Assembly (NCBI GenBank): GCA_947165485.1
Contig: CAMVAP010000025.1
Coordinates: forward strand, 1 to 44,240
DNA: 44,240 nt
Direction of reading: 5' to 3'
DNA from: an uncultured Prevotellaceae bacterium
GTDB lineage: Bacteria > Bacteroidota > Bacteroidia > Bacteroidales > Muribaculaceae
The stretch's first letter is position 1. Each line of letters begins with the position of its first letter. The notes below the pieces were generated by a model, which was given only the letters and a program-made list of their open reading frames with translations, had not been told where the DNA came from and searched no databases. A program made the position numbers and the translations under genes. Shown piece by piece: positions 33,908 through 43,262 of this stretch.

Positions 33908-35038
33908 TTAAGGTTCCACCGCAGTGTCCAGTGATTGCCAGAAGTCGAGGTAGCGCTGGGCCACGATGGCGGCGGCATTGTGCTTCTCGACAAACACGCG
34001 GCTGGCACGGGCCATTGCGGGCAGCTGGTCACGGTGCTCGACAAGCCATGAGAGCTTGTGGTCGATGTCGCCCTCGACAAGGGGCGACACGTTGACGATG
34101 GGCTTGTTGAGCGTCTCGCCGATGAGGTCATAATACTCGGGTTCGGCACCCGAGACGGCGACCAGTCCCTGGGCCATCGCGATGAGGGCATTGGTGCCGG
34201 GCGTGTAGCTGTAGAGCTGATCCAGGATGACATGGGACTCGCGCATCCGGCGGGTGTACTCGTCATAGGGCAGGTTCTCGACCACTTCCAGCTGGGTGAT
34301 GCCGGGATAACGGTCGTGCACGCGCTTCATCGCCGCCAGCAGGCGGTCGGTACCCTTGATGACATGACGGTCGCGCTGGATGCCGATAAACATGCGCAGC
34401 TTGTCGGGCACCTGCTCCAGCGGGCGGTATTGCAGCGCGTCGATGTCGATGGGGATGCCGGCATAGGCCACACGGTCGCCCAGCACGGGACGATAGGCCA
34501 CATAGTACTCATAGAGGCAAGCCACAGCACCGTCGATGCCCGACAGGATGTGGTCGCTGTGCTCCTGCATGAAGGGCTGTTTCCAGTTATCTTGCTGCTG
34601 GGCGATGTACTCTGCCGAGCCCACATAGGGGGACGGCTCGTCACCCAGCATGTAGTCGCTGTAGCGGTAGGTGTGCCCGTCATGGCAAGCGTCATAATAA
34701 ACCCGATCGGTAGCGAGTGCCGAGAGGACGATGTGCCTGTTGTGGGCCTTGAGGTAGTCAAAGACTCTGGCGACGCGGTGCGGCTTGAGGCGCAGGAAGA
34801 TGGGTGAAGCGATCTCAACGATGTCATATCCGGTCATCAGGGGCAGTGCCCGCTTGATGTCCATCAGGTAACGCAATGCGCCCAGCTTGCCCGGTCGCCG
34901 TTGCAGATTGATGTCCCGATGGGTGTCCATCCAGCGTGAGCCGTCGGATGCCACCGTCGCTTCATGCCCCATCAGCCTCAACTGGTGGGCAAGGCAATTG
35001 TGCATGTTGCTTGCATCTCCTGCAAATAATATCTTCAT
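33908..35038 (-). CDS. Glycosyltransferase (GT4-like)
   Basis: The 376-residue protein looks like a GT-B fold enzyme. The N-terminus MKILFAGDASNMHNCLAHQLRLMGHEATV is the standard glycosyltransferase 4 beginning, and the C-terminal half has DRHVIKGTDRLLAAM, a catalytic-type ESHVILDQLYSYTPGTNALIAMAQGL region and GETLNKPIVNV. No sugar-specific signature is visible. I chose the ATG at 35038 (MKILFAGD) over the upstream 35125 because a minus-strand promoter sits between them (TTTG 35075-35078, TACTTTTG 35047-35054). This leaves a leader of only a few bases, so the mRNA is nearly leaderless. It is divergent from a GT2 gene. Likely substrate is a surface glycan. Confidence 0.8.
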   Translation of the reverse strand: MKILFAGDASNMHNCLAHQLRLMGHEATVASDGSRWMDTHRDINLQRRPGKLGALRYLMDIKRALPLMTGYDIVEIASPIFLRLKPHRVARVFDYLKAHNRHIVLSALATDRVYYDACHDGHTYRYSDYMLGDEPSPYVGSAEYIAQQQDNWKQPFMQEHSDHILSGIDGAVACLYEYYVAYRPVLGDRVAYAGIPIDIDALQYRPLEQVPDKLRMFIGIQRDRHVIKGTDRLLAAMKRVHDRYPGITQLEVVENLPYDEYTRRMRESHVILDQLYSYTPGTNALIAMAQGLVAVSGAEPEYYDLIGETLNKPIVNVSPLVEGDIDHKLSWLVEHRDQLPAMARASRVFVEKHNAAAIVAQRYLDFWQSLDTAVEP

Positions 35039-35046
35039 AGCGGGTG

Positions 35047-35078
35047 CAAAAGTAGGCATTTTTTTGTGAATTATCAAA
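35047..35078 (-). promoter_or_regulatory. Minus-strand promoter of divergent glycosyltransferase pair
   Basis: TTTG (35075-35078) and TACTTTTG (35047-35054) read on the minus strand with exactly 20 bases between them. Confidence 0.75.
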
Positions 35079-35094
35079 ATTAGCAGTACCTTTA
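35063..35094 (+). promoter_or_regulatory. Plus-strand promoter of divergent glycosyltransferase pair
   Basis: TTTG (35063-35066) and TACCTTTA (35087-35094) are 20 bases apart. The two promoters interlock: each -33 box lies inside the other promoter's spacer. Confidence 0.75.
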
Positions 35095-35112
35095 GCCCGT
35101 AAAATAAAAAGC

Positions 35113-36087
35113 ATGGAGGTCTCAATCATCATTCCCGTCTATAACCGTGCCACGGTGGTGCCCGCAACGCTCGACAGCGTGGTGGCACAAACCTACCGCC
35201 CGCTGCAAGTGGTGCTCGTTGACAACTACAGCACCGACGACACACTGCAAGTGCTCGAGAACTTCAAGAAGGAACATCCCAGCCTCGACGTCGTGATCAC
35301 CCGCGAGGAGCATCACACGGCGGGTGCAGCCCGCAACAGGGGATTTGAGCTGGCCACTGGCGAGTGGGTACTGTTCTTTGACAGCGATGACCTGATGGAT
35401 GAAGACCTCGTGGCATCCTATGTCAAAATTATCGAGAAAGCCAAGAAGAAAGGGCGAGAGCTGGACCTGATCAGCGCCAAGTCCACCCTGGTCTTTCCCG
35501 ACGGCAGCCGTCGTCCCGCTCCTTTTCACAAGCGCGACCTGTTTGCCAACCACATCCTGCACGGCCAGCTGGCCACACAGCGCTATGCCGTCAGGCGCGA
35601 GTTCTTTGCCTCGACCGACGGCTGGAACATCAACCTGCCCGGCTGGAACGACTGGGAGCTGGGAATGAGGCTCCTGCTGGAGGCGCCCTGTGTGGCCTAC
35701 ATGGGCGGGGCATCCCATGTCACCATCAACCACAACGGGGCCGACTCAATCACCGGCACCGAGTTTCACAGCCGCCAGGGTCAGTGGGAACATGTCATCG
35801 ACATCATCAAGGGCGAGGTGATGTGCTCACGACTCAAGTCCCAGCACAAGCGCCGCTTTGTGCGACTGCTGGAGTACCGCCGACTGGTGCTTGCCGCCCA
35901 GTATGAGCGCGAGGGGTGCCCCGAGTTGGCCAAGCCCCTGTGCCGCGAGGCCTACGGGAAACTGCAAGAGAGTTACCAGAACAGCCGCCGCTGGCGCTGG
36001 CTGGTAGGTCCGGTCACCCGCCGCCTGTTTGCCCGCATCGCCGCAGGTAAGCGCGGTTCGGCCCGCATCGCCCGTCTGCTGTACTAA
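35113..36087 (+). CDS. Family 2 glycosyltransferase
   Basis: The 324-residue GT-A enzyme has all GT2 hallmarks: VSIIIPVYNRA at the N-terminus, VVLVDNYSTDDT with the nucleotide-binding Asp, GAARNRGFELATGEWVLFFDSDD with the metal-binding DSD, and a late WNDWELGMRLL helix. A basic C-terminus (RRLFARIAAGKRGSARIARLLY) suggests loose membrane association. It probably adds a sugar to a surface polysaccharide or lipid carrier; the donor cannot be told. It diverges from the GT4-like gene and is followed by the metal ATPase with a separate promoter. Confidence 0.88.
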   Translation: MEVSIIIPVYNRATVVPATLDSVVAQTYRPLQVVLVDNYSTDDTLQVLENFKKEHPSLDVVITREEHHTAGAARNRGFELATGEWVLFFDSDDLMDEDLVASYVKIIEKAKKKGRELDLISAKSTLVFPDGSRRPAPFHKRDLFANHILHGQLATQRYAVRREFFASTDGWNINLPGWNDWELGMRLLLEAPCVAYMGGASHVTINHNGADSITGTEFHSRQGQWEHVIDIIKGEVMCSRLKSQHKRRFVRLLEYRRLVLAAQYEREGCPELAKPLCREAYGKLQESYQNSRRWRWLVGPVTRRLFARIAAGKRGSARIARLLY

Positions 36088-36144
36088 CCTTCGCTTTATT
36101 TCCTGCCACTGCAAGTTTGCAACCCGGTTGCACGGGATTGTGTG

Positions 36145-36152
36145 TACCTTTG
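36145..36152 (+). promoter_or_regulatory. -7 box of the metal ATPase gene
   Basis: TACCTTTG lies 38 bases before the ATG at 36190. It overlaps the alternative GTG start at 36142, arguing for the ATG, which also has a clear GGAGGT at 36177-36182. Confidence 0.7.
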
Positions 36153-36189
36153 CCTCCATAAAATAAAGATAAAACTGGAGGTAAAGATA

Positions 36190-38181
36190 ATGGCACATAT
36201 ACACGAACACGAGCATGAACATCAGCATGAGCATCAACATGAACATGAGCACTGCCACGGACATTGCGCATGTCACTCCCATTCCCACGATGGCGACGAG
36301 GAGGAGATGAGCTGGTGGAAACCCGCCTTATCACTGGCCATGCTGATGGCTGGTCTGGTCATGGGTGCGATGGACGTGCAGTGGTTCAAGCCGGCTTGGG
36401 TCAAAGCACTGTGGTATGCCATCGCATGGCTGCCCACGGGACTGAGCGTGCTCCGTGAGGCCGTTGAGGAGGCCCGCGAGGGCGAGTTCTTCAGCGAGTT
36501 CCTGCTGATGAGCCTGGCCAGCATCGGAGCCTTTGCCATCGGCGAGTACCCCGAGGCCGTGGCGGTCATGACACTGTACTGCATCGGCGAAGCGTTGCAA
36601 GAGCGTGCGGTGGGCCGTGCCAGGGGCAATATCAAGTCGCTGATTGCCTTTCGTCCCGACCATGCCGTTATCATCAAGGATGGGGAACGTCACACCGTTG
36701 ATCCCGCCCACGTCAAGGCGGGCGACATCGTGGAGGTGAAGCCCGGCGAGCGTGTTCCCATCGACGGCATCCTCACGGGCGAGGCTGCGGCATTTGACAC
36801 GGCAGCGCTCACGGGCGAGAGCATACCGCGGGTCATCGAGCCCGACACCGAGGTGCTGGCGGGCATGATGGCCTGTGATAGCGTGGTGCGGCTCATGGCG
36901 GTGCGTCCGGCCAGCGAGAGCGCGGTGTCACGCATCCTGCATCTGGTCGAGGAAGCCACCGACCGCAAGTCCTCCACCGAGCTGCTGATCCACCGTTTTG
37001 CCCGAATCTACACACCCATCGTGGTGGGTCTGGCCGCACTGGTTGTGCTGTTGCCGTGGCTATATGCCCTCATCGTGCCATCGACAGGTTATGATTTCAC
37101 CCTGTGGCTGCATCGTGCCCTCGTGTTCCTGGTCATCTCGTGCCCGTGCGCCCTGGTCATCAGCATCCCGCTGAGCTACTTTGCAGGCATCGGTGCCGCT
37201 TCACGCCGCGGCATCCTGTTCAAGGGCAGCAACTACCTGGATGCCATTGCAGGGGTTGATACAGTCGTGTTTGACAAGACGGGGACGTTGACGACGGGAC
37301 GGTTTGCCGTCAGCCGCGTCGAGGGATTGAGCGAGGAGCAGGTGGCCACTGTCGCCGCTATCGAGCAGGATAGCCCCCACCCCATTGCCCGTGCCATCAT
37401 CGACCATCACCAGCCTGGAGATGTCCAGGTGACGGGATTGAAGAACATCGCCGGCTATGGCTTGAGCGCCATGGTCGGTGGCCAGACGTGGCTCGTGGGC
37501 ACCCCGCGGCTACTGGAGCGTGAGGGGGTGGCCTATCCCAGCGCGCTGCACGGCATCGTCGGGACAATGGTCGTCGTGGCCGTGGGCGGACAATATGCGG
37601 GACACATCGTGCTGAGCGACGTGCCCAAGGAGGATGCCCAGAGCGCCATCAGCCAGCTGGACAAACTGGGCATCGAGACGGTGATGCTCTCGGGAGACCG
37701 CCAGAGGCTGGCCGACGAGGTGGCCGGCCAGCTGGGCATCGGCAAGGCCCACGGTGACCTGCTGCCACAGGACAAGGTGTCACGCATCGAGGAAATGAAA
37801 CAAGGCAGCAAGCAGCGGCAGGTGGCATTTGTGGGCGACGGCATCAACGACGCGCCCGTGCTTGCCGTGAGCGATGTGGGCATCGCCATGGGAGCCCTGG
37901 GCAGCGACATGGCCGTGGAGACTGCCGATGTTGTCATCCAGACCGACCAGCCCTCGCGCGTGGCCGATGCCGTCACGTTGGGCCGCCGCACACGCCGCAT
38001 CGTCAAGCAAAACATCACCCTGGCCATCAGCATCAAGGTGCTGGTGATGATCCTGGGAGTAATGGGCATCGCCACGATGTGGGAAGCCGTCTTTGCCGAC
38101 GTGGGTGTCGCCCTGCTGTGCGTCCTCAACTCCCTGCGCCTCATGCGCCCCACCCTCTCCGCCCCACAAGGACACCCCTAG
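36190..38181 (+). CDS. P1B-type heavy-metal ATPase (Zn/Cd/Pb type) with His-rich N-terminus
   Basis: The 663-residue inner-membrane pump exports divalent metal ions. It has the CPC ion-binding motif (Cys318-Pro319-Cys320 in SCPCALVISIPLSYFAGIGAA), the phosphorylation site DKTGTLT with Asp362, the nucleotide-domain SPHPIARAI, the GDGINDAP hinge and a late transmembrane FADVGVALL whose Asp matches the zinc-coordinating residue of ZntA-type pumps. In place of the usual GMxCxxC heavy-metal-associated domain it has about 30 residues of alternating His-Glu/Gln plus CHGHCACHSHSH. This is a metal-binding tail and may sense or load Zn or Ni. I chose the ATG at 36190 with a good ribosome site. Neighbouring genes are unrelated glycosyltransferases and an exporter. 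Confidence 0.93.
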   Translation: MAHIHEHEHEHQHEHQHEHEHCHGHCACHSHSHDGDEEEMSWWKPALSLAMLMAGLVMGAMDVQWFKPAWVKALWYAIAWLPTGLSVLREAVEEAREGEFFSEFLLMSLASIGAFAIGEYPEAVAVMTLYCIGEALQERAVGRARGNIKSLIAFRPDHAVIIKDGERHTVDPAHVKAGDIVEVKPGERVPIDGILTGEAAAFDTAALTGESIPRVIEPDTEVLAGMMACDSVVRLMAVRPASESAVSRILHLVEEATDRKSSTELLIHRFARIYTPIVVGLAALVVLLPWLYALIVPSTGYDFTLWLHRALVFLVISCPCALVISIPLSYFAGIGAASRRGILFKGSNYLDAIAGVDTVVFDKTGTLTTGRFAVSRVEGLSEEQVATVAAIEQDSPHPIARAIIDHHQPGDVQVTGLKNIAGYGLSAMVGGQTWLVGTPRLLEREGVAYPSALHGIVGTMVVVAVGGQYAGHIVLSDVPKEDAQSAISQLDKLGIETVMLSGDRQRLADEVAGQLGIGKAHGDLLPQDKVSRIEEMKQGSKQRQVAFVGDGINDAPVLAVSDVGIAMGALGSDMAVETADVVIQTDQPSRVADAVTLGRRTRRIVKQNITLAISIKVLVMILGVMGIATMWEAVFADVGVALLCVLNSLRLMRPTLSAPQGHP

Positions 38182-38521
38182 TAAACGACCATTGCATGTG
38201 CAAGGCCTTGGATGACGGTTATACCGAAATGTGTTACCGTCAACAATTCTGTTGCAATATACGAACACGAGTCCCCATAAGATATCCCCAGTTTTATTTC
38301 TCGTTACTGCAACAAAAAAACGGTAACATATAGAGCCGATAAATCAATTTTTCACAAAAAGACTAGTATAAACACAGTTTTTTTGTGTAATTTTGCAGCA
38401 TGTTTTACGGTTGCCCTAGCTTTAAAAGCAGGTAACTATAGATAAAGATGCATATTAAAGCATTATCTCCGTGAGTTCACTGATGACAATTACAAGAGTA
38501 GAGAATTAACATTATACTTGA
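38182..38521. other. Intergenic region with promoter of the ABC exporter genes
   Basis: No gene is seen; composition turns AT-rich. A -7 box TAATTTTG lies at 38388-38395, giving a leader of roughly 120 bases before the ATG at 38522. Confidence 0.6.
38388..38395 (+). promoter_or_regulatory. -7 box of the ABC exporter genes
   Basis: TAATTTTG followed by C matches TAnnTTTG. The long leader to 38522 may carry an anti-termination or regulatory structure as for many Bacteroidales surface-glycan loci, but none was identified. Confidence 0.55.
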
Positions 38522-39382
38522 ATGACTGAAAAGACAGATAACCAGAATTGGACAATGATCATCAAGCCGCATGAAAAATTGTGGCACATCAACTTTGCTG
38601 AAATCTGGCAGTACCGCGACTTGCTTTTATTATTTGTTAGAAGAAACATCGTAACTCAATATAAGCAGACGATACTTGGCCCACTATGGTACCTCATTCA
38701 ACCTGCCCTAACGGTTATCATGAATATGGTGGTGTTTGGAGGCATAGCCAAGATGAGCACCGATGGCATACCACAACCATTGTTCTATATGGCAGGTAAC
38801 ATTTGTTGGTTTTACTTCTCTAATTGCTTGAACAACGCGTCGTCAACACTCACCGCCAATCAAAGCATTTTTGGAAAAGTCTATTTTCCACGTCTGGTCG
38901 TTCCTCTTTCCCTGGTCATCTCCAACCTACTGAGATTTGCGATACAGGCTTTACTATATATTGTGCTGTTCCTATTCTTCTTGACCAAGGGCGCAAACAT
39001 CACCATGAACTGGACCGTCCTGCTCACCCCGTTATATATCGTGATGATCGCTGGTCTGGGACTGGGCTTCGGCATTTTGATATCCTCACTCACTACCAAG
39101 TACCGCGACTTCTCAATCTTGTTGAGTTTCCTCATTTCACTATGGATGTATGCCACACCTATTGTTTATCCCATCAGCATGGTGGACAACAATTCCATGC
39201 GCTTGTTAATCCTTGCCAATCCCATGACGTCGGTCATCGAAGCATTCAAATATGCCACTTTGGGACAAGGATATTTCTCCTGGCTAGCACTTGGTTATAG
39301 TTTTTGTTTTATGTGCCTCGTGCTGTTCTTTGGCATCATTTTTTTCAACAAGGTGCAACGCAACTATATGGACACTGTTTAA
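38522..39382 (+). CDS. Polysaccharide ABC exporter, permease (Wzm-like, ABC-2)
   Basis: The 286-residue membrane protein has six membrane segments and ABC-2 type landmarks: a cytoplasmic N-terminal amphipathic part (WQYRDLLLLFVRRNIVTQYKQTILGPLWYLIQP), then VFGGIAKM, and FGKVYFPRLVVPLSLVISNLLRFAI and TTKYRDFSILLSFLISLWMYATPIVYP. These identify it as the transmembrane half of an O-antigen or teichoic-acid type exporter that moves lipid-linked glycans across the inner membrane. The ATPase partner starts 15 bases downstream. Codon use and composition are more AT-rich than in the upstream metabolic genes. Confidence 0.92.
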   Translation: MTEKTDNQNWTMIIKPHEKLWHINFAEIWQYRDLLLLFVRRNIVTQYKQTILGPLWYLIQPALTVIMNMVVFGGIAKMSTDGIPQPLFYMAGNICWFYFSNCLNNASSTLTANQSIFGKVYFPRLVVPLSLVISNLLRFAIQALLYIVLFLFFLTKGANITMNWTVLLTPLYIVMIAGLGLGFGILISSLTTKYRDFSILLSFLISLWMYATPIVYPISMVDNNSMRLLILANPMTSVIEAFKYATLGQGYFSWLALGYSFCFMCLVLFFGIIFFNKVQRNYMDTV

Positions 39383-39397
39383 TCACACGATGAGCCA

Positions 39398-40666
39398 ATG
39401 AGAGTTATAGAATTTAATCAAGTCAGCAAATTGTACCGACTGGGCAGGGTGTCATCGGGCACACTCAGCGACGATTTGAATCGCTGGTGGGCCATGAAGG
39501 TTCTAGGCAAGGAAGACCCACTGTTGAGGGTTGGGGAGAAAAATGTGCCTTCTCAAAAAGGCATGAGTGATTATGTGTGGGCACTGAAGGATTTCAGTTA
39601 CTGTGTCCAAGAGGGCGACGCACTCGGCATCATCGGCAGGAATGGTGCAGGAAAAAGCACATTGCTGAAATTGCTGTCCCGCATAACGACGCCAACAGCC
39701 GGAGAAATCAAAGTGCACGGTCGCATCGCATCACTGCTCGAAGTGGGCACTGGTTTTCATCCTGAGTTGACTGGTCGCGAGAACATTTACATGAATGGAG
39801 CCATCATGGGTATGACCAAAGCTGAAATAACCCGCAAGCTAGATGAGATCATCGACTTCTCGGGCTGCGAGCGATACATCGACACGCCTGTCAAGCGATA
39901 CTCATCGGGCATGAGAGTGCGATTGGGATTCTCGGTAGCAGCCCATCTGGAGCCAGAGATTCTTGTTATTGATGAGGTGCTGTCGGTGGGCGATGCCGAT
40001 TTCCGAAAAAAAGCCACTGGAAAGATCCAACAGGTCTCTAAAGGCGAAGGCCGAACCGTTCTCTTTGTAAGCCATAATATGGGCTTGATCAGCAGCCTTT
40101 GCACCAAGGGGATCGTGCTTAGCAATGGCGTGATGGATTTTTCAGGCACCGCTGCCGAGGCCATCGACCATTATCAAAAAGTCTCAACGGCCAAGATCGC
40201 ACAACAAGCCCTCATTATCGATTGCATTGATAGCTGCAAGAGCATAGTTGAAATCAGCGAGATACAAATCAACAACACTCCTTATAGTTCCAGTGCTCTG
40301 ACACCATGCCAGCAAACCCTGGATGTCATGATAAAGGGAACGACCCATGAACTGATCAAGTGTGAAATAAAAATGGTGATAAAGAAGTCTAACGGGACCC
40401 CCATGGCATCTTTTCTTGAAGGTCGTTATAAGGGGTTCCACACTGTTTTTCAGCCTGGCGAATTCACAATAACCCGTCACATCCGTCTTCCCAAATATAT
40501 AGCAAATGGCGAATATTTGATTGATCTTTACCTTCATGGACCCTATGTGCAGAATTTCTTTGAGGCACATAACTGCCATAAACTTAGTGTAGATGGCTTT
40601 TGCGATCAATTAGCTCGTCCCATTGAAATCGGCACAGACGGCTTTATCGGCCTTGAATCAGTGTAA
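39398..40666 (+). CDS. Polysaccharide ABC exporter, ATPase (Wzt-like)
   Basis: The 422-residue ATPase partner of the preceding permease has Walker A GRNGAGKST (80-88), the signature YSSGMRVRLGFSVAAHLEP, Walker B ILVIDEVLSVGD and the VSHNMG switch His. Residues about 20-60, before Walker A, form the extra segment typical of Wzt/TagH ATPases. The C-terminal extension from about residue 270 (DSCKSIVEISEIQINN...) fits a Wzt-type carbohydrate-binding domain that recognises the chain end of the exported polymer. The two genes should be co-transcribed. Which glycan is exported is not determined by the sequence. Confidence 0.93.
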   Translation: MRVIEFNQVSKLYRLGRVSSGTLSDDLNRWWAMKVLGKEDPLLRVGEKNVPSQKGMSDYVWALKDFSYCVQEGDALGIIGRNGAGKSTLLKLLSRITTPTAGEIKVHGRIASLLEVGTGFHPELTGRENIYMNGAIMGMTKAEITRKLDEIIDFSGCERYIDTPVKRYSSGMRVRLGFSVAAHLEPEILVIDEVLSVGDADFRKKATGKIQQVSKGEGRTVLFVSHNMGLISSLCTKGIVLSNGVMDFSGTAAEAIDHYQKVSTAKIAQQALIIDCIDSCKSIVEISEIQINNTPYSSSALTPCQQTLDVMIKGTTHELIKCEIKMVIKKSNGTPMASFLEGRYKGFHTVFQPGEFTITRHIRLPKYIANGEYLIDLYLHGPYVQNFFEAHNCHKLSVDGFCDQLARPIEIGTDGFIGLESV

Positions 40667-40788
40667 AACGCCCCCCTCCACCTTGATACACATGCGGCTA
40701 CATTGCACAATCCATAACCAAAGCGACTGAATCAACAGCTCGAACTGTCACTTGAAAAAAGTAATGGGGCGGTCACCCGAAAGTGCGT

Positions 40789-41847
40789 TCAAGTTGTCAA
40801 GTTCATAGTCGGGTACCCCGTTGGTTGACTATAGATGGACCTACGGGATTTTCTTACATCCTCATACAAGCGATCCCTCAGCTTAAAGTAAACCAAGGCA
40901 ACGGCCTGTAATGGCAATAAACGATGGAAGTTGGCCCGCATGTAAGAATATGACTTTAGACTTTTTCTCAATATCCAAGATGCAGGTCTTGGGTCGGATT
41001 TCCTCAGCTGACGATACTCCTCGAAAAGACGATCATAGAAACAGAAATGATACCTTATTAAAATATCATCAAAGAAATGATATTTAACGCTCGCTTCAAC
41101 CTTGTTAGGACACTCATTAAAGGCCTTGACCATCAACGGCAGGATGTGAACATAAGCCCACACCTCATCGCACCACAGTTCAGAACCCGTTACAGAATCC
41201 GTTCTTATCGTGTATAGATATGTCACGTCCTCAACAACATACATCGACTCCATACACAAGCACAACCTGAGGCTCCATAAAGCATCCTCATGAGTCACCC
41301 CCTCCTCAAAGTACAGATTGTTGCTCTGAATAAAAGATTTTTTACATAACTTGTTGAATGGGAACACATATATGTTTTGGTGACAATGATTTGTCACGAT
41401 GCTCTTGGGATCATTCCACTCACCACCGCCGATTTTCAATTTCCACTTTTGAGGCCGATAACCCATTTGAAGGTAATCGCCCATGACCACATCATACCGC
41501 TTATCTTTCAAGGGTCGAGTAAGGCATTCAACACATGCCGGCATGAGTCTATCATCCGAGTCAAGGAAGAGGATATACTCACCTGTTGCTGCGTCTATTC
41601 CCGTATTGCGCGCTGCCGATGCACCCTTGTTACTCTCATGGTCCATGACGATGATTTCACATTGAGAGGAATTTTTCTCAATATAAGAACTCACTATGGC
41701 CCTGCTATTATCGGTGGAAGCATCATTAACAATGATAACTTCAATATGAGGATACGTTTGTGCAAGTATTGAATCAAGACAAGCACTTATATCCTTCTCA
41801 GTATTATACAACGGAACAATGATACTTACTCTCATAATTGGGCACAT
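40789..41847 (-). CDS. Family 2 glycosyltransferase
   Basis: The 352-residue GT-A enzyme shows VSIIVPLYNTEKDISACLDSIL, EVIIVNDASTDNS, GASAARNTGIDAATGEYILF and the metal-binding LDSDD, then a central acceptor region with EEGVTHEDALW, where the ED fits the usual catalytic-base helix. The upstream gene's TAA is directly followed by this gene's ATG (41845-41847), implying coupling; an alternative ATG four codons in (41835) gives a more standard MRVSIIVP start. It faces the ABC exporter genes tail to tail with 122 bases between and no clear terminator. It likely works on the exported glycan, which is inferred from position alone. Confidence 0.88.
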   Translation of the reverse strand: MCPIMRVSIIVPLYNTEKDISACLDSILAQTYPHIEVIIVNDASTDNSRAIVSSYIEKNSSQCEIIVMDHESNKGASAARNTGIDAATGEYILFLDSDDRLMPACVECLTRPLKDKRYDVVMGDYLQMGYRPQKWKLKIGGGEWNDPKSIVTNHCHQNIYVFPFNKLCKKSFIQSNNLYFEEGVTHEDALWSLRLCLCMESMYVVEDVTYLYTIRTDSVTGSELWCDEVWAYVHILPLMVKAFNECPNKVEASVKYHFFDDILIRYHFCFYDRLFEEYRQLRKSDPRPASWILRKSLKSYSYMRANFHRLLPLQAVALVYFKLRDRLYEDVRKSRRSIYSQPTGYPTMNLTT

Positions 41848-42801
41848 TTATCTTCTATAACTATAATGTTTTATTGACCTTAACACGCTTTTTGTTTTAC
41901 TATCAAGATGAGAATCAAGATATGAATACAGTTCCCCCTTCATCGAGGAATACACCTCTTTAAGATACCGCCCATGATCATCTCGATATCGTATCTTCCA
42001 CAGATACCTAATACATTCAATCGGATTGTTGCGCAGCAATAATCTGATGTTTATATGTGCAGCCCTGGTGTAGGTGAGACGAAAATCATTTAATCCATTA
42101 TCACACAAAAAATCATTGGCTTTTTTAATCACGTCCAAACGAATTTTTGCCCGATTGACTGTTCTATAGAAATACAACGAGCCTGGATTATCAGTACAAC
42201 AATAGAGCGGCTCCTCAATGACGTCTGCATTTTTAACATGGAAACCCACACGCATTGAGAACATCACATCGTTAGAGACCTCAACTTCATCAAAGCGCAG
42301 GTGGTTCTCCTCAATCATTGACCGCCTGATCATTTTGCCCCAAGGAACATGAGAATTGTATCTAAGACGGTCAATGTTTCTTTCTTTGATAAATCGTCTG
42401 ATATTGGGTAATCTATCAGCGCATGGTTCCATCGTAGTACCATTCTTGTTATCGCACACAAAGTAAACCACATCCAGTTTAGAGTCCGAGAATCGATCCA
42501 GGTAATTAAATGCATGTGGATAAAAGAAATCATCGGCGTCGGCAAACACAACCCATTGGCCAACGGCATGGGATAACCCAACATTGCGGGCATACCCAGC
42601 CCCCTTCCCCGAGGTTGTCAAGTGGAGACGGACATGAGGATAATCATGTTGAAACTGCCGCCATTCGCCACTTGTCACTGTCGTGGAATTGTCATCAATC
42701 ACCAAAACCTCCAAGTCGTTTCTAATGGGGATAGATTCAATCTGCCTTCTTAATAAATTTGGAGTGTTTCGGTGGGGTATTATTACGCTATATTTACACA
42801 T
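41848..42801 (-). CDS. Family 2 glycosyltransferase
   Basis: The 317-residue GT-A enzyme begins MCKYSVIIPHRNTPNLLRRQIESI, then VLVIDDNST, GKGAGYARNVGLSHAVGQWVVFADADD with the metal-binding DAD, and VEVSNDVMFSMRVG in the catalytic-base position (ND instead of the more usual ED). The C-terminal third is helical and basic. I chose the ATG at 42801; the track's two extra residues would need a TTG start at 42807. It is the first gene of a two-gene minus-strand unit with the next glycosyltransferase. Composition is AT-rich, like the exporter genes, suggesting a horizontally exchanged surface-glycan block. Confidence 0.87.
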   Translation of the reverse strand: MCKYSVIIPHRNTPNLLRRQIESIPIRNDLEVLVIDDNSTTVTSGEWRQFQHDYPHVRLHLTTSGKGAGYARNVGLSHAVGQWVVFADADDFFYPHAFNYLDRFSDSKLDVVYFVCDNKNGTTMEPCADRLPNIRRFIKERNIDRLRYNSHVPWGKMIRRSMIEENHLRFDEVEVSNDVMFSMRVGFHVKNADVIEEPLYCCTDNPGSLYFYRTVNRAKIRLDVIKKANDFLCDNGLNDFRLTYTRAAHINIRLLLRNNPIECIRYLWKIRYRDDHGRYLKEVYSSMKGELYSYLDSHLDSKTKSVLRSIKHYSYRR

Positions 42802-43262
42802 AAACAAAAATTAGTAATGCTCTCAATGATCACTCATTGTGAATCATTCCACTTATCCATTAACAACAGTCAATGCAATAAGTCATCAAGCCTACTGTTT
42901 TCAGTCTACAAAATTAGATAATAAAAACGACACAAACAATAGATAAACACGATTTTTTTTAAATTCTAACAAATCTATTCAAAAAATTGAATTATTATGA
43001 TTTTTTTGCATAATTTTTCACTTGCAAGGTCGATTCCGGCAGGAGGCGAACCACGGCAAGCCAGACATAACAACTTTCTGTTTTTTATAGGATGTTTTTC
43101 GCTCAGTCATGGTGCTTTGAACAGTTCTTGTTTTTCCGCACAAACATTTAGCAAAGCAAGACAGTGTCTGATACTGAGTTGTTTAGTCTTTCTTTTAATA
43201 CTAAATGGGGTGTTTTTCTTGATGGAATAAGGTCGAAGGCCTAGACTTGAATTAACCCTAAC

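Noticed and set aside
42997..43230. 77-residue open frame before the MITE-like element
   Set aside because: No signal for translation, no recognisable family, and it sits in a repeat-rich, AT-rich gap.
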